From: Toxotes chatareus
Lineage: Eukaryota; Chordata; Actinopteri; Toxotidae
Reading direction: 5' to 3'
Assembly (NCBI GenBank): GCA_016801885.1
Contig: CM028891.1
Location: forward strand, 19,213,517 to 19,277,516
DNA: 64,000 nt
Shown: in pieces, positions 23,467-34,016 of the stretch
Layout: every line of letters starts with the position of its first letter
How positions within the stretch are numbered: the first letter of the stretch is position 1
Notes under the pieces: model-generated
What the model was told of the DNA's origin: nothing
Seen by the model: the letters and a program-made list of their open reading frames with translations, nothing else
Databases searched by the model: none
Made by a program: the position numbers and the translations under genes

Positions 23467-25410
23467 TCATGCAGTCATCTCAGGTCCCAGCCCCTCCCAC
23501 CTTTCCAGCTCACCTGATTGAGTAAATATACTGGTCCATTTCCATGCACCTTCTGTCAGTGGACAGCAACCAGAGAGCTGGTGAGAGAGGCAGGAGATCT
23601 CAGGTGGACGGCCTAGGTGCCAAAACCGGGCAGGACAGGAGGCCTCAGGCGGACGGCCTGGAGGTTGAATCAGGGCAGGACAGGGGGACTCAGGCGGACG
23701 GCTTGGGTGCCAAACCTGGGCAGGACAGGAGGCCTCAGGCGGACGGCCTGGAGGTTGAGCCAGGGCAGATGAGGTGACCTCAGGTGGACGACCCAGAGGC
23801 CAGACAGAATGGTGAAGAGACTGGGGAGGCCGACCAGGAGGCTGGACAGACAAGTGAAGGCACTTAGGAGACTGACCGGACTGGGGAAGCAGCTCAGATG
23901 GCCAACCTGCAGGACGACGGCGGCAAAGGTGAGCCACCACTGGAGGCGAGGCTGGAGAGCGACGGGGGTGAAGACGAGTGCCCTCCGGAGCTGAGGAGGC
24001 AGCTAGCTGCGGAGTAGGTGTCGGCCGGACCTCCGACAGGAGGCGTGGAGCAGGAGTCGGTCGTACCGCCGGCCGGGCGCGTGGAGCAGGTGTTGGGCGA
24101 ACCGCCGGCTGGAGTCGAGGAGCAGGTGTCGGCCGTACCGCCGGCGGGGCGCGTGGAGCAAGGGTCGGCTGTGCCGCCGACAGGAGGCGTGGAGCAGGTG
24201 TCGGCCGTACCGCCGGCGGGGCGCGTGGAGCAAGGGTCGGCTGTGCCGCCGACAGGAGGCGTGGAGCAGGTGTCGGCCGTACCGCCGGCGGGGCGCGTGG
24301 AGCAAGGGTCGGCTGTGCCGCCGACAGGAGGCGTGGAGCCGGAGTCGGTCGAGCCGGCGGCGTCGAGGAGCAGAAGTCGGCCGGGCCGCTGACAGCACCG
24401 CTGACTGGAGGCGAGGGATAGGAGTCGGCCGGACTGCCGACTGGAGGCGAGGAGCTGATGTCGGCCGGACCGCCGACTGGAGACGGGAAACAGGTGTCAG
24501 CCGGACCGCCGCCTGGAGACGAGGGACTGATGGCGGCCGGACCTCTGACGGAAGACGAGGAATTGATGTCGGCTGGACCCCCGACAGGAGACGGGAAACA
24601 GGTGTCAGCCGGACCGCTGCCTGAAGACGAGGGACTGATGGCGGCCGGACCGCTGACGGGAGACGAGGAACTTAAGTTGGCTGGACCGCCGACAGGAGAG
24701 GGGAAACAGGTGTCAGCCGGGCCGCCGTCTGGAGACGAGGGACTGATGTCGGCCGGACCGCTGACGGAAGACGTGGAACTGATGTCGGCCGGATCGCCGA
24801 CAGGAGACGGGAAACAGGTGTCAGCCGGACCGCCGCCTGGAGACGAGGGACTGATGGCGGCCGGACCGCTGACAGGAGACGTGAAACAGGTGTCGGCCGG
24901 ACCGCCACCTGGAGACGAGGGACTGATGTCGGCTGGACCGCTGACGTGAGACGAGGAACTGATGTCGGCCGGACCACCGACCGGAGATGTGACCGGGATC
25001 CCCGATGCAGGAACGGGGGAGCCTGGCAGGAGGCTAGTTGACCCGAGGCTAGCTGATTTGGAGGCTGGCTGGGGAATTATCTTACTCCCGAAGTACTTGA
25101 CCAGTTTGTCTTTAAAACCTTGGGTGTCGACCAGAGCCGGATCAGACGGAGACAGTCCCGATAATACAGCGACTTCTGGAAACACATGTATAGTCCAAGG
25201 TTTTTCCATTACTAGGTCGCGGAGCATTTTCCGACCCCAATTCCACTCCCAGTAGCTAGTTCCGGGCTGCATAAGCTCAAACAGCCTGCTAAGACGGGGA
25301 GAGGTCTCAGATAGCTCTTCACTAACAGCTTTCACTTCTAAATAATCCTTGGACATAGACAAAAACTTGAGTTTCAAGTCCGTCTCTGTGATAGGGTCTG
25401 CTGGATCCAT
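23467..25410 (-). CDS. ORF inside a non-autonomous LTR element, 647 aa, function unknown
   Basis: The ATG at 25410 lies 17 bases after the LTR, the position where the Gag start is expected. Residues 1-110 are ordinary, globular-looking sequence rich in Trp, Leu and Asp (for example YWEWNWGRKMLRDLV). I do not recognise them as a standard Gag. Residues 115-330 are 14-residue repeats centred on GPAD, in a higher order of about 42 residues. Residues 340-440 are 24-residue repeats of the type RPTPAPRLLSAAQPTLAPRA, including three near-identical 72-bp copies. Residues 500-630 repeat QPPGRPPE. No protease, reverse transcriptase, integrase, zinc knuckle or chromodomain is visible. The frame is open throughout because every repeat length is a multiple of three. 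It may be translated or may be a relic. Confidence 0.6.
   Translation of the reverse strand: MDPADPITETDLKLKFLSMSKDYLEVKAVSEELSETSPRLSRLFELMQPGTSYWEWNWGRKMLRDLVMEKPWTIHVFPEVAVLSGLSPSDPALVDTQGFKDKLVKYFGSKIIPQPASKSASLGSTSLLPGSPVPASGIPVTSPVGGPADISSSSHVSGPADISPSSPGGGPADTCFTSPVSGPAAISPSSPGGGPADTCFPSPVGDPADISSTSSVSGPADISPSSPDGGPADTCFPSPVGGPANLSSSSPVSGPAAISPSSSGSGPADTCFPSPVGGPADINSSSSVRGPAAISPSSPGGGPADTCFPSPVGGPADISSSPPVGSPADSYPSPPVSGAVSGPADFCSSTPPARPTPAPRLLSAAQPTLAPRAPPAVRPTPAPRLLSAAQPTLAPRAPPAVRPTPAPRLLSAAQPTLAPRAPPAVRPTPAPRLQPAVRPTPAPRARPAVRPTPAPRLLSEVRPTPTPQLAASSAPEGTRLHPRRSPASPPVVAHLCRRRPAGWPSELLPQSGQSPKCLHLSVQPPGRPPQSLHHSVWPLGRPPEVTSSALAQPPGRPPEASCPAQVWHPSRPPESPCPALIQPPGRPPEASCPARFWHLGRPPEISCLSHQLSGCCPLTEGAWKWTSIFTQSGELERWEGLGPEMTA
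24119..24340. repeat. 72-bp tandem repeat, three near-perfect copies
   Basis: The unit begins GAGCAGGTGTCGGCCGTACC and is repeated at a strict 72-base spacing with almost no divergence, suggesting recent expansion or gene conversion. It lies within the LTR-element ORF. Confidence 0.95.
24420..25010. repeat. degenerate 42/126-bp repeats in the LTR-element ORF
   Basis: Repeats around GGAGACGGGAAACAGGTGTC and GGAGACGAGGGACTGATGNC alternate in blocks of about 126 bp. They encode the GPAD-type peptide repeats on the minus strand. Confidence 0.85.
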
Positions 25411-25413
25411 TAC

Positions 25414-25426
25414 GGTCAGTTCGTTC
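25414..25426 (-). promoter_or_regulatory. putative self-priming primer-binding site
   Basis: Directly after the LTR the element reads GAACGAACTGACC. This is not a tRNA-type TGG site. It is complementary to GGTCAGTTCGTT at 25809-25798 in the LTR, about 30 bases past the TATA box, where transcription should start. Such complementarity between the primer-binding site and the RNA 5' end is the known hallmark of Tf1/sushi-group self-priming. Confidence 0.7.
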
Positions 25427-26052
25427 TGTCAGGACTTTGGGAGGCAAGGACTAGGACCCAAATGCAAGACCCCACAGACGTAGTCCAAACTAAGAATTAT
25501 TTATTTAAACAAAGTAACAAACAGAAAATCACTCTCGGAGGAGGAGGAAGACAAAAGATCACCCATAAAGGGGAAAAAGGCACTAAACAAAAGATACAAA
25601 ACGTGAACACAAAATCACTCTTAAAGAGGAGAACAAGAAACAAAACCTAACAAGAAGCAAAGTGCCAAATTAATACAAAACCTGACTGGGGATACCATGA
25701 CGAGAGGCAAGACGAGGAACGAGACGTGGCGAAGGCAAGAGACAGAAGCATGGGACAAAACATGAAACAAAAACGTGAGATGAAGGCATGAGACAAAAAC
25801 GAACTGACCCTGGACAAGGGGAAACACAGACTATATATACACACCGCAGGTAAGGGGAAACAGGTGAAACCAATTAGGGTGGGGCAGACAATTACAAAAG
25901 CGGGAAACAAGACAAAGACAGGCAGTACAACAAGACCAGATACACAAGGGCAGAAATTTCAAAATAAAACAGGAACTATCACTAAAACTTAAACTAGAGT
26001 TCAAAGTCCCAAAATGATCCGAAATCAGCCCCCTTAGGGGCTAGTCATGACA
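25427..26052 (-). mobile_element. 5' LTR (626 bp) of a Ty3/gypsy-like retrotransposon
   Basis: The LTR starts TGTCATGACTAG at 26052 and ends TCCTGACA at 25427, with the usual TG...CA ends. In order it contains a TATA box (GTATATATAG near 25840), the predicted RNA start near 25810, and AATAAATAA near 25500 as a polyadenylation signal, giving a clear U3-R-U5 plan. No matching 3' LTR or polypurine tract was found below 23467, so the element is truncated at its 3' end or interrupted there. Confidence 0.8.
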
Positions 26053-26161
26053 CACACTCACTCACTTGGAGGAGAAAGTGGCTGTTCAGAGACTCTGTGT
26101 TTACAGCTAACAGGACAGGTACAGGTGAGTGTCCAGGTGTGTAAGATGCTCTCAGGTTACC

Positions 26162-26192
<31 letters not shown>

Positions 26193-27945
26193 GAGGCCTG
26201 TTCTGTTTGGATCAAAAACTCTCTGCTTGTTGTGTGTTTTCATCGGCTCATTAATTCCAACTACACAACAGAAAGTCTGTCCCAACGACAACATGTGAGA
26301 CAGACAAACGGACGGATGGACAGACAGATGGACAGATGGGCACACGGACGGATGGACCACCTGCTGGTCTGGTCCATGGAGGAGCAGCAGTTAAAGGTCT
26401 GGCTGACACTGATGAACCACCTGTGAACTGCTGGTCCTCCTGGACACATGGACTCTACAGGACCTGGGACGTCCCCTGTGGTGTCCTGTCCACGGGGTTT
26501 CCTCAGTGGAACCTTGAACACCGCATCAAATCCTCCACCACCTTTCATCTCTTCTTCTCTGTGTAACAGTGTTTCATGTCTTCTTCTTCTTCTGTGGTTC
26601 TGACAGGGTTTCATTGCCCCCATGTTGCCTTCTCGCCCCCATCCATCCGCCATGTTGTTTACAAACAGTCAGCTGATCAGATGGCTGATTGTCAGATCAA
26701 ATCTTCAAAAGGACGTCTTCAAACGTCCCGAGAGAAACCTCGCAGCATCACCTGATGACATCAGCAGATAAAGTGATCAGGTAATTACTGTCTGTTCAAA
26801 AAGTGCTGACTCAGCAAACTGCTTAAAATCATCTGTTTTACCTGGTTTACCTCTGTGTACCAGAGATTCAGAAACAGGATGAACCTTCACCTGAGCCACC
26901 TGACCCTCACCTGAGCCACGTATGTGACCCGGAGCTCACAGGAAAACGTGCTCACCGTACATGTTGTTTAAAGACCCACTGAAATGATCAGAGCGAACGC
27001 TGTCACTCCAACTTACTGTGGAGTATACTGAGCAGGTAACGAACTGCTGAGGATCAGGTGACTGCGGACTGTCACGTGATCATAAATGTGTGTGCGTGCG
27101 TGCGTGCGTGTGTGTGTAGCAGTAAACTAGAAGCAGTGGAGCCGTGGTGTTAGCGTAGCTAGCGTAGCTGACATTCCTGCTGCGGATCAGTGACGAGGAC
27201 AAAGAAACAGCATCCATCATGTGACAGCTTCACACTCCACTGTCTGCAGGTAACACACCTCACCAACACACCTGAACCTGCTCACAGCTACCTGGATTCA
27301 AACACACCCTGTCAGTGGAACTCAGACTCATCACTTAACGTTAGCTTAACATTTGATTTGATTATTTTAACATTAATGGTTCAGGTAGACAGACAGGTGA
27401 GGAGACAGGTAAAAACAGACAGAAAAACCATTAGTTTAAGAAACTGCTGCTACACTTCACCTCACCTGTCTGTACAGTCAGACAGGTAAACAGACAGACA
27501 GGTAGTCAGTGAGTGTGTGCAGCAGATCTGGGGTCAGATCGGTTGCTTCATGATAAACAGGTGAGTCAGAGATCTCAGGTGTGATTAGAAGGTGAACAGT
27601 TTATGTTTCCTGCTGACACGTTATCACAGCTCAGAAACACAACGAGCTCTTCATCATTTCCTCCTGAACATGATTCAAACGCCTCAGTGGCTCAGCTTTG
27701 ATGGAGTTTCGATGCAGATTCGTCATCCAATCAGATGACTCCTTATTTAAAGGCACAGTTCAGCATTCAGCAGCCGGGAGCTGGTTCAGCTTGCAGCAGG
27801 TACAACACAGCTGACCCCAGATCAGTTTAACACCGGAGGAACAAAACACAGCAGACGCACAGAATCCGCTGCTAACGCTAACGATCAGAGCTGTTCACTA
27901 ACAAATAACAGCAAACACCAGTATCCCAGAATCCACAGAGCTTCC

Positions 27946-27948
<3 letters not shown>

Positions 27949-27993
<45 letters not shown>
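27949..27993. repeat. (GT)n microsatellite
   Basis: About 22 GT units. Confidence 0.95.
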
Positions 27994-27995
<2 letters not shown>

Positions 27996-29845
27996 TCCCT
28001 CATGTCCTCTTCAGTCTAATCTCTAAAATGTTTCCGTCTCTGTTTACTGAATCTGGATTAAATCGTTTAATCTGTTTGTAACTAAAACCAAATGAATCCA
28101 GTTTCTGCTGCTGCTGATGTTTGACCGTCCTCTGGTCCCTTCCACCATGGTCCAAGGCCCATTGGACCTGATCCAAAGGGAACCTGGATTTGCTCTGTCC
28201 AAAGAAGGGAAGAGCCATCAGAGCCGGACCAAACAAACCAAACATGATCTTCATGGTTTTGGTTCAATTGATTTTTACAGATTTTTTTCTTCTCATGAAA
28301 AACATCACGTCCTTCGAGGTTTAAATAACTGCTGAGTTTCATTTAGCTGGTTCATCTGAAGGCGTCCCGTCCTGTGTGTGACTGACCGAGGAACAGTTCA
28401 GGTTCATCTGTGAATTTCAGATTATCTGATCACTGCATCACTGCTCTCTCTCTCTGTGCCTCTCCATGTGTAGTGGGCGTCTCTCACCCTCAGGTCCAGA
28501 CTCGTTCTGTCTGTCTGGTTCTTGTCTCTTCAAAGATAAACTTCAACGTAAACCGACTTCATTCTTCTTCACTCAACCAGAAACACTTCCTGTTCTGTCA
28601 AAACAGCAGAAGAAGAAACAGCTGCAGCTCCCTGAGCTCAGGAAGCCCTCAGACCTAACACTGTCCCTGGTCCTGGTGCTGGTGCTGGTGCTGGTCCTGG
28701 TCTTAGACCTGATAATGGACTTTATTTTTATGTTGTTCATTTTTAAATCAGCTCAGTCACTTCTGTACATTCTACTGTTTCTCGTTACTGTTTTTAACAT
28801 GAGCCTGAAACTGATTTTGACTGAGTTTTTTTTTTTTTTATTGCCACATGGAATAATCTTGGTCCTGCTTCTAATCCTGGTCCAAGTCTTAATACTGGAC
28901 TTCATCTTTATGCTTCATTCTTAGTAGCTTCCAGTTATGGACCTGTTTATGTGCTGATTATTATTTTGTTGAAATGAAGGACTGAGCATGCTCGACCTCT
29001 TACTGAACCCAGACCTGCTGAGCTGATTTACCTGAGACTCGTCTGTGGACAGGTTTGGACAGACAGACAGGTCAGCTGAAGGACAGACAGACGCTTTAAT
29101 CTGACAGTAACCGCAGAAACAGAACTTTGATTCTAACACAGCAACAGAAGCACAAAGATGAGGAGCTAAGCAGCAATGTGAGCAACAGCAATGATGGAGG
29201 CAACAGCAGGAACCTACAACAGAAACAACGGCCCTGATGAGTACAGAGGCAACTGCAACAGCAACTGCAATTGTTGCATGGCAAAATCTATTCACAGCAG
29301 CAACATCATCAATTTATTTCCAGTTGCTGCATTGCTGTTTGGTCATTGCTGTTTCTGTTGTAGTGTTTTCTGTCATTGCCTTAGTCGTTGCTTCTGTTGC
29401 AGGTTTGTTTGCTGTTTCTCCCGTTGCTTCTGTTGCCGTTGCCTCTGGCCTCCGTCTAGTTTACGTTAGCCTCGGCAGCGTCGTGGCTCAGCTCGTCCGT
29501 TTGTTCCACAGCAGCGGTTTGTTTTGAAGCAACATGAAAGCTACCAGCATGTTGCTGCTGTTGCTGCTGGCGCACAGCCACGATGGTCTTCATGCCTACG
29601 TGATGTTTCTGCGAGTCCTGACAGTGAGATGATGAAGATGATGAAGAGATGATGAAGATGATAAAGAGATAAAGAAGAGAGACGCTGAGGACGGATGGAT
29701 GGAGAGACCAGATAGAGGATGAACACAGATTAAAAGGCAACAGGTACAACTGGTTTGGATCCAAATAAACAACCACAGGTCAGGTGATGGCTCCCATCAT
29801 GCAGTGGGGCTGTGACGCCTGAGCAACAAATCTGATTGGACGTAA

Positions 29846-30028
29846 CAAGGACGTTATGAAGTGAAAGAGGATCGGTTCAGTTTGACCCATGGCACACTGA
29901 CATTAGCAGAGGACAAACAGGACGTTACTGTCCTCCGTCTCAACACAACAAATCCAGACTACACCTGCACTGCTCTGTACAGCCACAGTTCTGTCCACCG
30001 AAGACAAGCAGACCTCAGTTCAGACTGA
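29846..30028 (+). pseudogene. possible immunoglobulin-like domain fragment
   Basis: Sixty open codons between two stops read like the second half of an Ig V-type domain. A segment of the DRFSLTHGTLTLAED type is followed by alternating hydrophobic residues (VTVLRLN) and a DYTC motif like the usual D.Y.C around the second conserved cysteine. No first-cysteine half, splice signals or neighbouring exons were found. It could be a lone exon of an unrecognised gene, a relic, or chance. Confidence 0.2.
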
Positions 30029-32539
30029 ACGTCCTGTTTGAACAAGACCTTCATCACTTTAAAGAAACTCTCAATGATCCTTTGAAAATTCTCCAGCTTC
30101 TTATCGTCCGAGTCATAAAAATATCCTGACTTTCCAGAGAGCTGCTAAACTTTTCCTGCAAACATCATCCGGCTGAGAGATGCTATCAGGCCGCGATGCT
30201 CTGAGCCGAGCAGATACGGATCAGACTGGCACTGTCATGCCTCTTTAAGAAGACAGTACATTTCTATGAGTCGTCCTGCTCTGATAAGACTTCTCACGGA
30301 ACCTAAAACACCAGGTATGAACACACACTACAGGTAACACACAGATACACAATATGCACACAACACAACACAGCACACAAGCACACTGATGTTGTGTTAA
30401 ACTCTGATATTAGTGCAGTTTGATAGTTTTTATCTTTTCTTTGATCTTTGTTTCCAAAGTTTCGCTTCTTTGGCTTTGAAGCTGATTTGATTTTCATTTC
30501 TTTCTACAACAGCTATTTGTTTATAGGGGCCCCCCCTCCACCTCCCTCTTCCTCCCCTTCTCCCTCCATCATCCCGCCATCATCCCTCTTTGTGTCAGTA
30601 GATGAAAGTTGAAAACAGTAAAATATCAGAGTGAAATCAGTGGATGCACTCGCGGGGCTGAAGTTTGGTGACCTTTGATCTTTGACTTTGATTTTAAAAT
30701 GCTGTAGGTTTTTGTTTCTACGTCCACACAATAAAGACGTGTCTGTGAACGGACAGAGTCACTGTCCCAAACATGTCAGTGACACTGCAACGTGGTTTCA
30801 CTTCATGGTTTCAGTTATAGTTCCCATAGTGTAGAACTACAGTTCCCATAATGCTCTGGGTGCTGTTTCTAGCTGCGAGCTACAGTTTGAGTCCTGTACT
30901 TTTATCCTGTTGTTCACAGTCCAACTGTCCCAGTAACAGCAGCTGAATCTGTGGATGAACCAGGAAGTGAGGTCACGCTGAGTCACACCAGCATGTTTCA
31001 GGTGTGACTCACAGTCTGAGGAGGAGGATTCTCTTTGTGTTTGACTCCTCTGTACAATACACAACAACTCCGAGTCCACTTCTGCTCAGTATCACTACGG
31101 ATCCCGTCCATCCAATACAGTTCCATTTGTTGTTAGACGCCCCTGGACATGTCTGAGACAAACCTGAGGACAGATCAGATCAGCCTCCAGGTTCAGTGAC
31201 GGATGTTTTGTTGTATAAATCAGAATATTCCTCTGATGCACATCATTGTTTATTCAGCCTGATCAGGTTTTACCATGTTACAGCTGTGGATCTATTATTG
31301 AACCTGTTCTGTACAGTTTTGTACAAACACCACACAGTTATTCCTGTTAATGTCTTTCACTCTGTCCTCATCCCGTCTGTCCCTCAGTCCGTTTGTGTCT
31401 CTGTTGTAAATCACAACCATGTAGCATCAAATTGAAAACATCCATTAGTGCGAAGCCACATCAGAGCAGAAGGGATGGATGGATGGAGGGAGGGATGGGG
31501 GGCAGACAGAGGGGTGGAGGTGGGGGTGCAGATGTGTGGTTGTTTGGGAAGGTATCTCATGTCAGCAGACGGGATGATTTATTTAGCGGAGAAGAAGAAA
31601 AGGGATGAAATGATTTGCGTGTGAAAAAGCAGCGATGGAGATCAGCAGAGGAGAAGAAGAAGAGGGAGATCAGAAGATAAGAAGACAGGATGAGGAGATT
31701 GTTGGTGAAAGGATAGAATTACACAGCTCAGGATTATCTGCGCTCGGCTCACCTGGTTTACAGGTGAAAGACAGGTGAGGCGTTGGCTGACAGGCTGGGA
31801 GCTGCTGCAGCTTCAAAACATTTTACCCACAAGTCTGATCTATGAGCACATCAGCCAATCCGAGGCGAGCGTCTCACCTGTCAGCATTTATCACACAGAC
31901 TCATTTCAACTCATTTACCTGAAAACAAGTCGCAGAACCTCGAGAGCTGATTGTCCCCATGTTGACACCTGACAGATGTCACCTTGTATTCTCACCTATG
32001 CTGCTGAACACTCATCTGTACGTTCACCTGGTTGTAGCTGGATAGGTACCTCGCACTGGAAACTCACCTTTCACTCTCACATTTAAATGGGTAGATGTAA
32101 CCTGTCAGTCTCACCTGTGTCTTGACACTCACCTGGTACAGCCACCTGGTGATGGTCATTCAGCAGGTACTCTCACCTGGTATTTTACTCTCACCTGATG
32201 GACTCACAGCTGAAATCTGACCGGACACTCACCTGTGCACTGACCTGTCTCACCTGTCTGGAACAAACCTGACACTGTGGAAATGCAGAAAATATTCAGC
32301 GGGAATAGAAACTCGTTTTATTTTGTTATTTCCTGTCGCAGATGTTTCACGTGACTTTTATTCTTTAAATCTGAGTGTGTGTGTGTGTGTGTGTGTGTGT
32401 TACAGTGTTGGATCAGATTGGGAGGTTCAGTCTGACTCTGAGCCTAATCACATACTGATGGATGCTAATGTAAACTGAAGGGAAGGTAACGAGTGAGACG
32501 AGGAAAAGAGCAAAGGAATGAGTGATTTTAATGGAAGGT

Positions 32540-32680
32540 AGTGACAGAGGAGGAGGAGGAGGAGGGGGAGGAGAAGGGGAGGAGGAGGAGAAGGGGAGGA
32601 GGAGGAGGAGAAGGAGGAGAAGGGGGAGGAGGAGGATGACACGGGGGAGGAGAAGAGGGAGGAGGAGGAGGGGGAGGTGG
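32540..32680 (+). repeat. short GGA-rich purine patch
   Basis: About 140 bases of almost pure A/G on the plus strand, a small relative of the tract at 7862-11094. Confidence 0.85.
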
Positions 32681-34016
32681 TTTGAGAGTTTTAAAGGTTC
32701 ACAGTGAGGCCAGCAGAGTGATTCCTGTCCTGACACATTCTTGTCAAAACAACATTTATTACTCACAGAGACAGAAACCAGCCAACGTCCAAACACCGGC
32801 TCTTTGATCCTCGGCTGCAGGGCTCCTCGTTCTGAGGCTCCGGACTCTGACGGGGAGTTCGGTCCACCTGCGGACGGTCCCGACACCACACCGAGGTGGA
32901 ACCTGTGTGGTTTCGCCTCGAGATCATTGATACATGACGCCTCCACACGTCACATGTGTGTCGCAGCACATGTGTGTTCTGCACAGCTGAACGCTGCAGC
33001 AGATGGACTTTTAACATGTGTTTGAGTTTGGTGTAATTCATGTCTGTGTCGGCTAAGGAAGAGTCTGACCTCAGCCCATTCAGTCTGAATAACACAGAAC
33101 AGTGTCCTCAGAGACGGTCCAGCGAGTCTGGACTTGTGACACTGTTAAACCCTGGACAGCCAGGACTCAGACCTGCTGCCACACCAGAGGACAGGAGGAA
33201 GGAGCAGAGCACAGAGGCGATCTGATTTCATGTTTATTTGATTGGGACAGATGCAGTACACGTAGAGAATATCACAACACTTATCCAATACTATCCACGA
33301 TGAGTCCAGTTCAGTCTGGTTCTGGTTCTGGTTCATACTGTAGGTCTAACTGGTTCAATAAATAACCCAAACAACAGAAACATTCATGATGATCAGTTTC
33401 ATTTCTGAATGCAGTGACATCAAAACATCTTTGGAGAAGATTCCGATTATTTCTGATTCCTCGGATCAGACGGAGGATTTGAACGGTTGTAACGCAGACC
33501 TGGTTCTCTAACTTTATCTCAAAATAATCCTGAGTTTGAAGGTTTATTCTTGACTCTGGAAACAAAGAAGCTTTTAGCCACATCTCATGGACTTCCTCAG
33601 CAGATGGAGTTTCTCAGTTAGAGGAACATATCTGATTCCTGTGGACCCAATAAGATGCAACACATCGCACCACTAAATGACAGCTGAGCAACTCTGTTTG
33701 CTGGGAAAGACCACAGGACGTCTGAAAGCCTCAAAAACACCAAGTAAGTTTGTTTTATTTATGGATCTTGTGCACAAAGCTTTCACTTTTGTCCTGAAGG
33801 GAGCGCTAGAGGGAAGTCAGTGTGATCGATGAAGAAGGATTTTCCTTTGGGAACAAAAGAGGCTCCATGAATGTTAAGAACTTTTCTCATGGAATCAAAA
33901 TCCTTGTCCTGATGGTCCACATCAGTCGTTAGACCATTCGGTGGAGACACATCATCAGCAGTAGCAGTAGTCGTGGTAACAGTAGTCGTGGTATCAGCGG
34001 TGGAGGTAGGGCTGCG

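Larger units (their letters stand above)
26053..34016. other. gene-poor interval upstream of the LTR element to gcm2 3' end
   Basis: No spliced gene was recognised on either strand. Contents: GT runs at 27949-27993 and 32375-32400, a CTGGTCCTGGTG repeat at 28668-28705, a GGA-rich patch at 32540-32680, an isolated Ig-like frame at 29846-30028, and a candidate gcm2 polyadenylation signal AATAAA (minus strand) at 33754-33759. Confidence 0.5.

Noticed and set aside
23544..25255. Several antisense frames (Gly/Val/Ala-rich) opposite the LTR-element ORF
   Set aside because: Shadows of the in-frame repeats; LTR promoter, primer-binding site and ATG all point to the minus-strand frame.
32413..33095. 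Overlapping frames of 60-177 codons on both strands
   Set aside because: Partly encoded by a GGA-rich patch, no splice signals, no recognised similarity.
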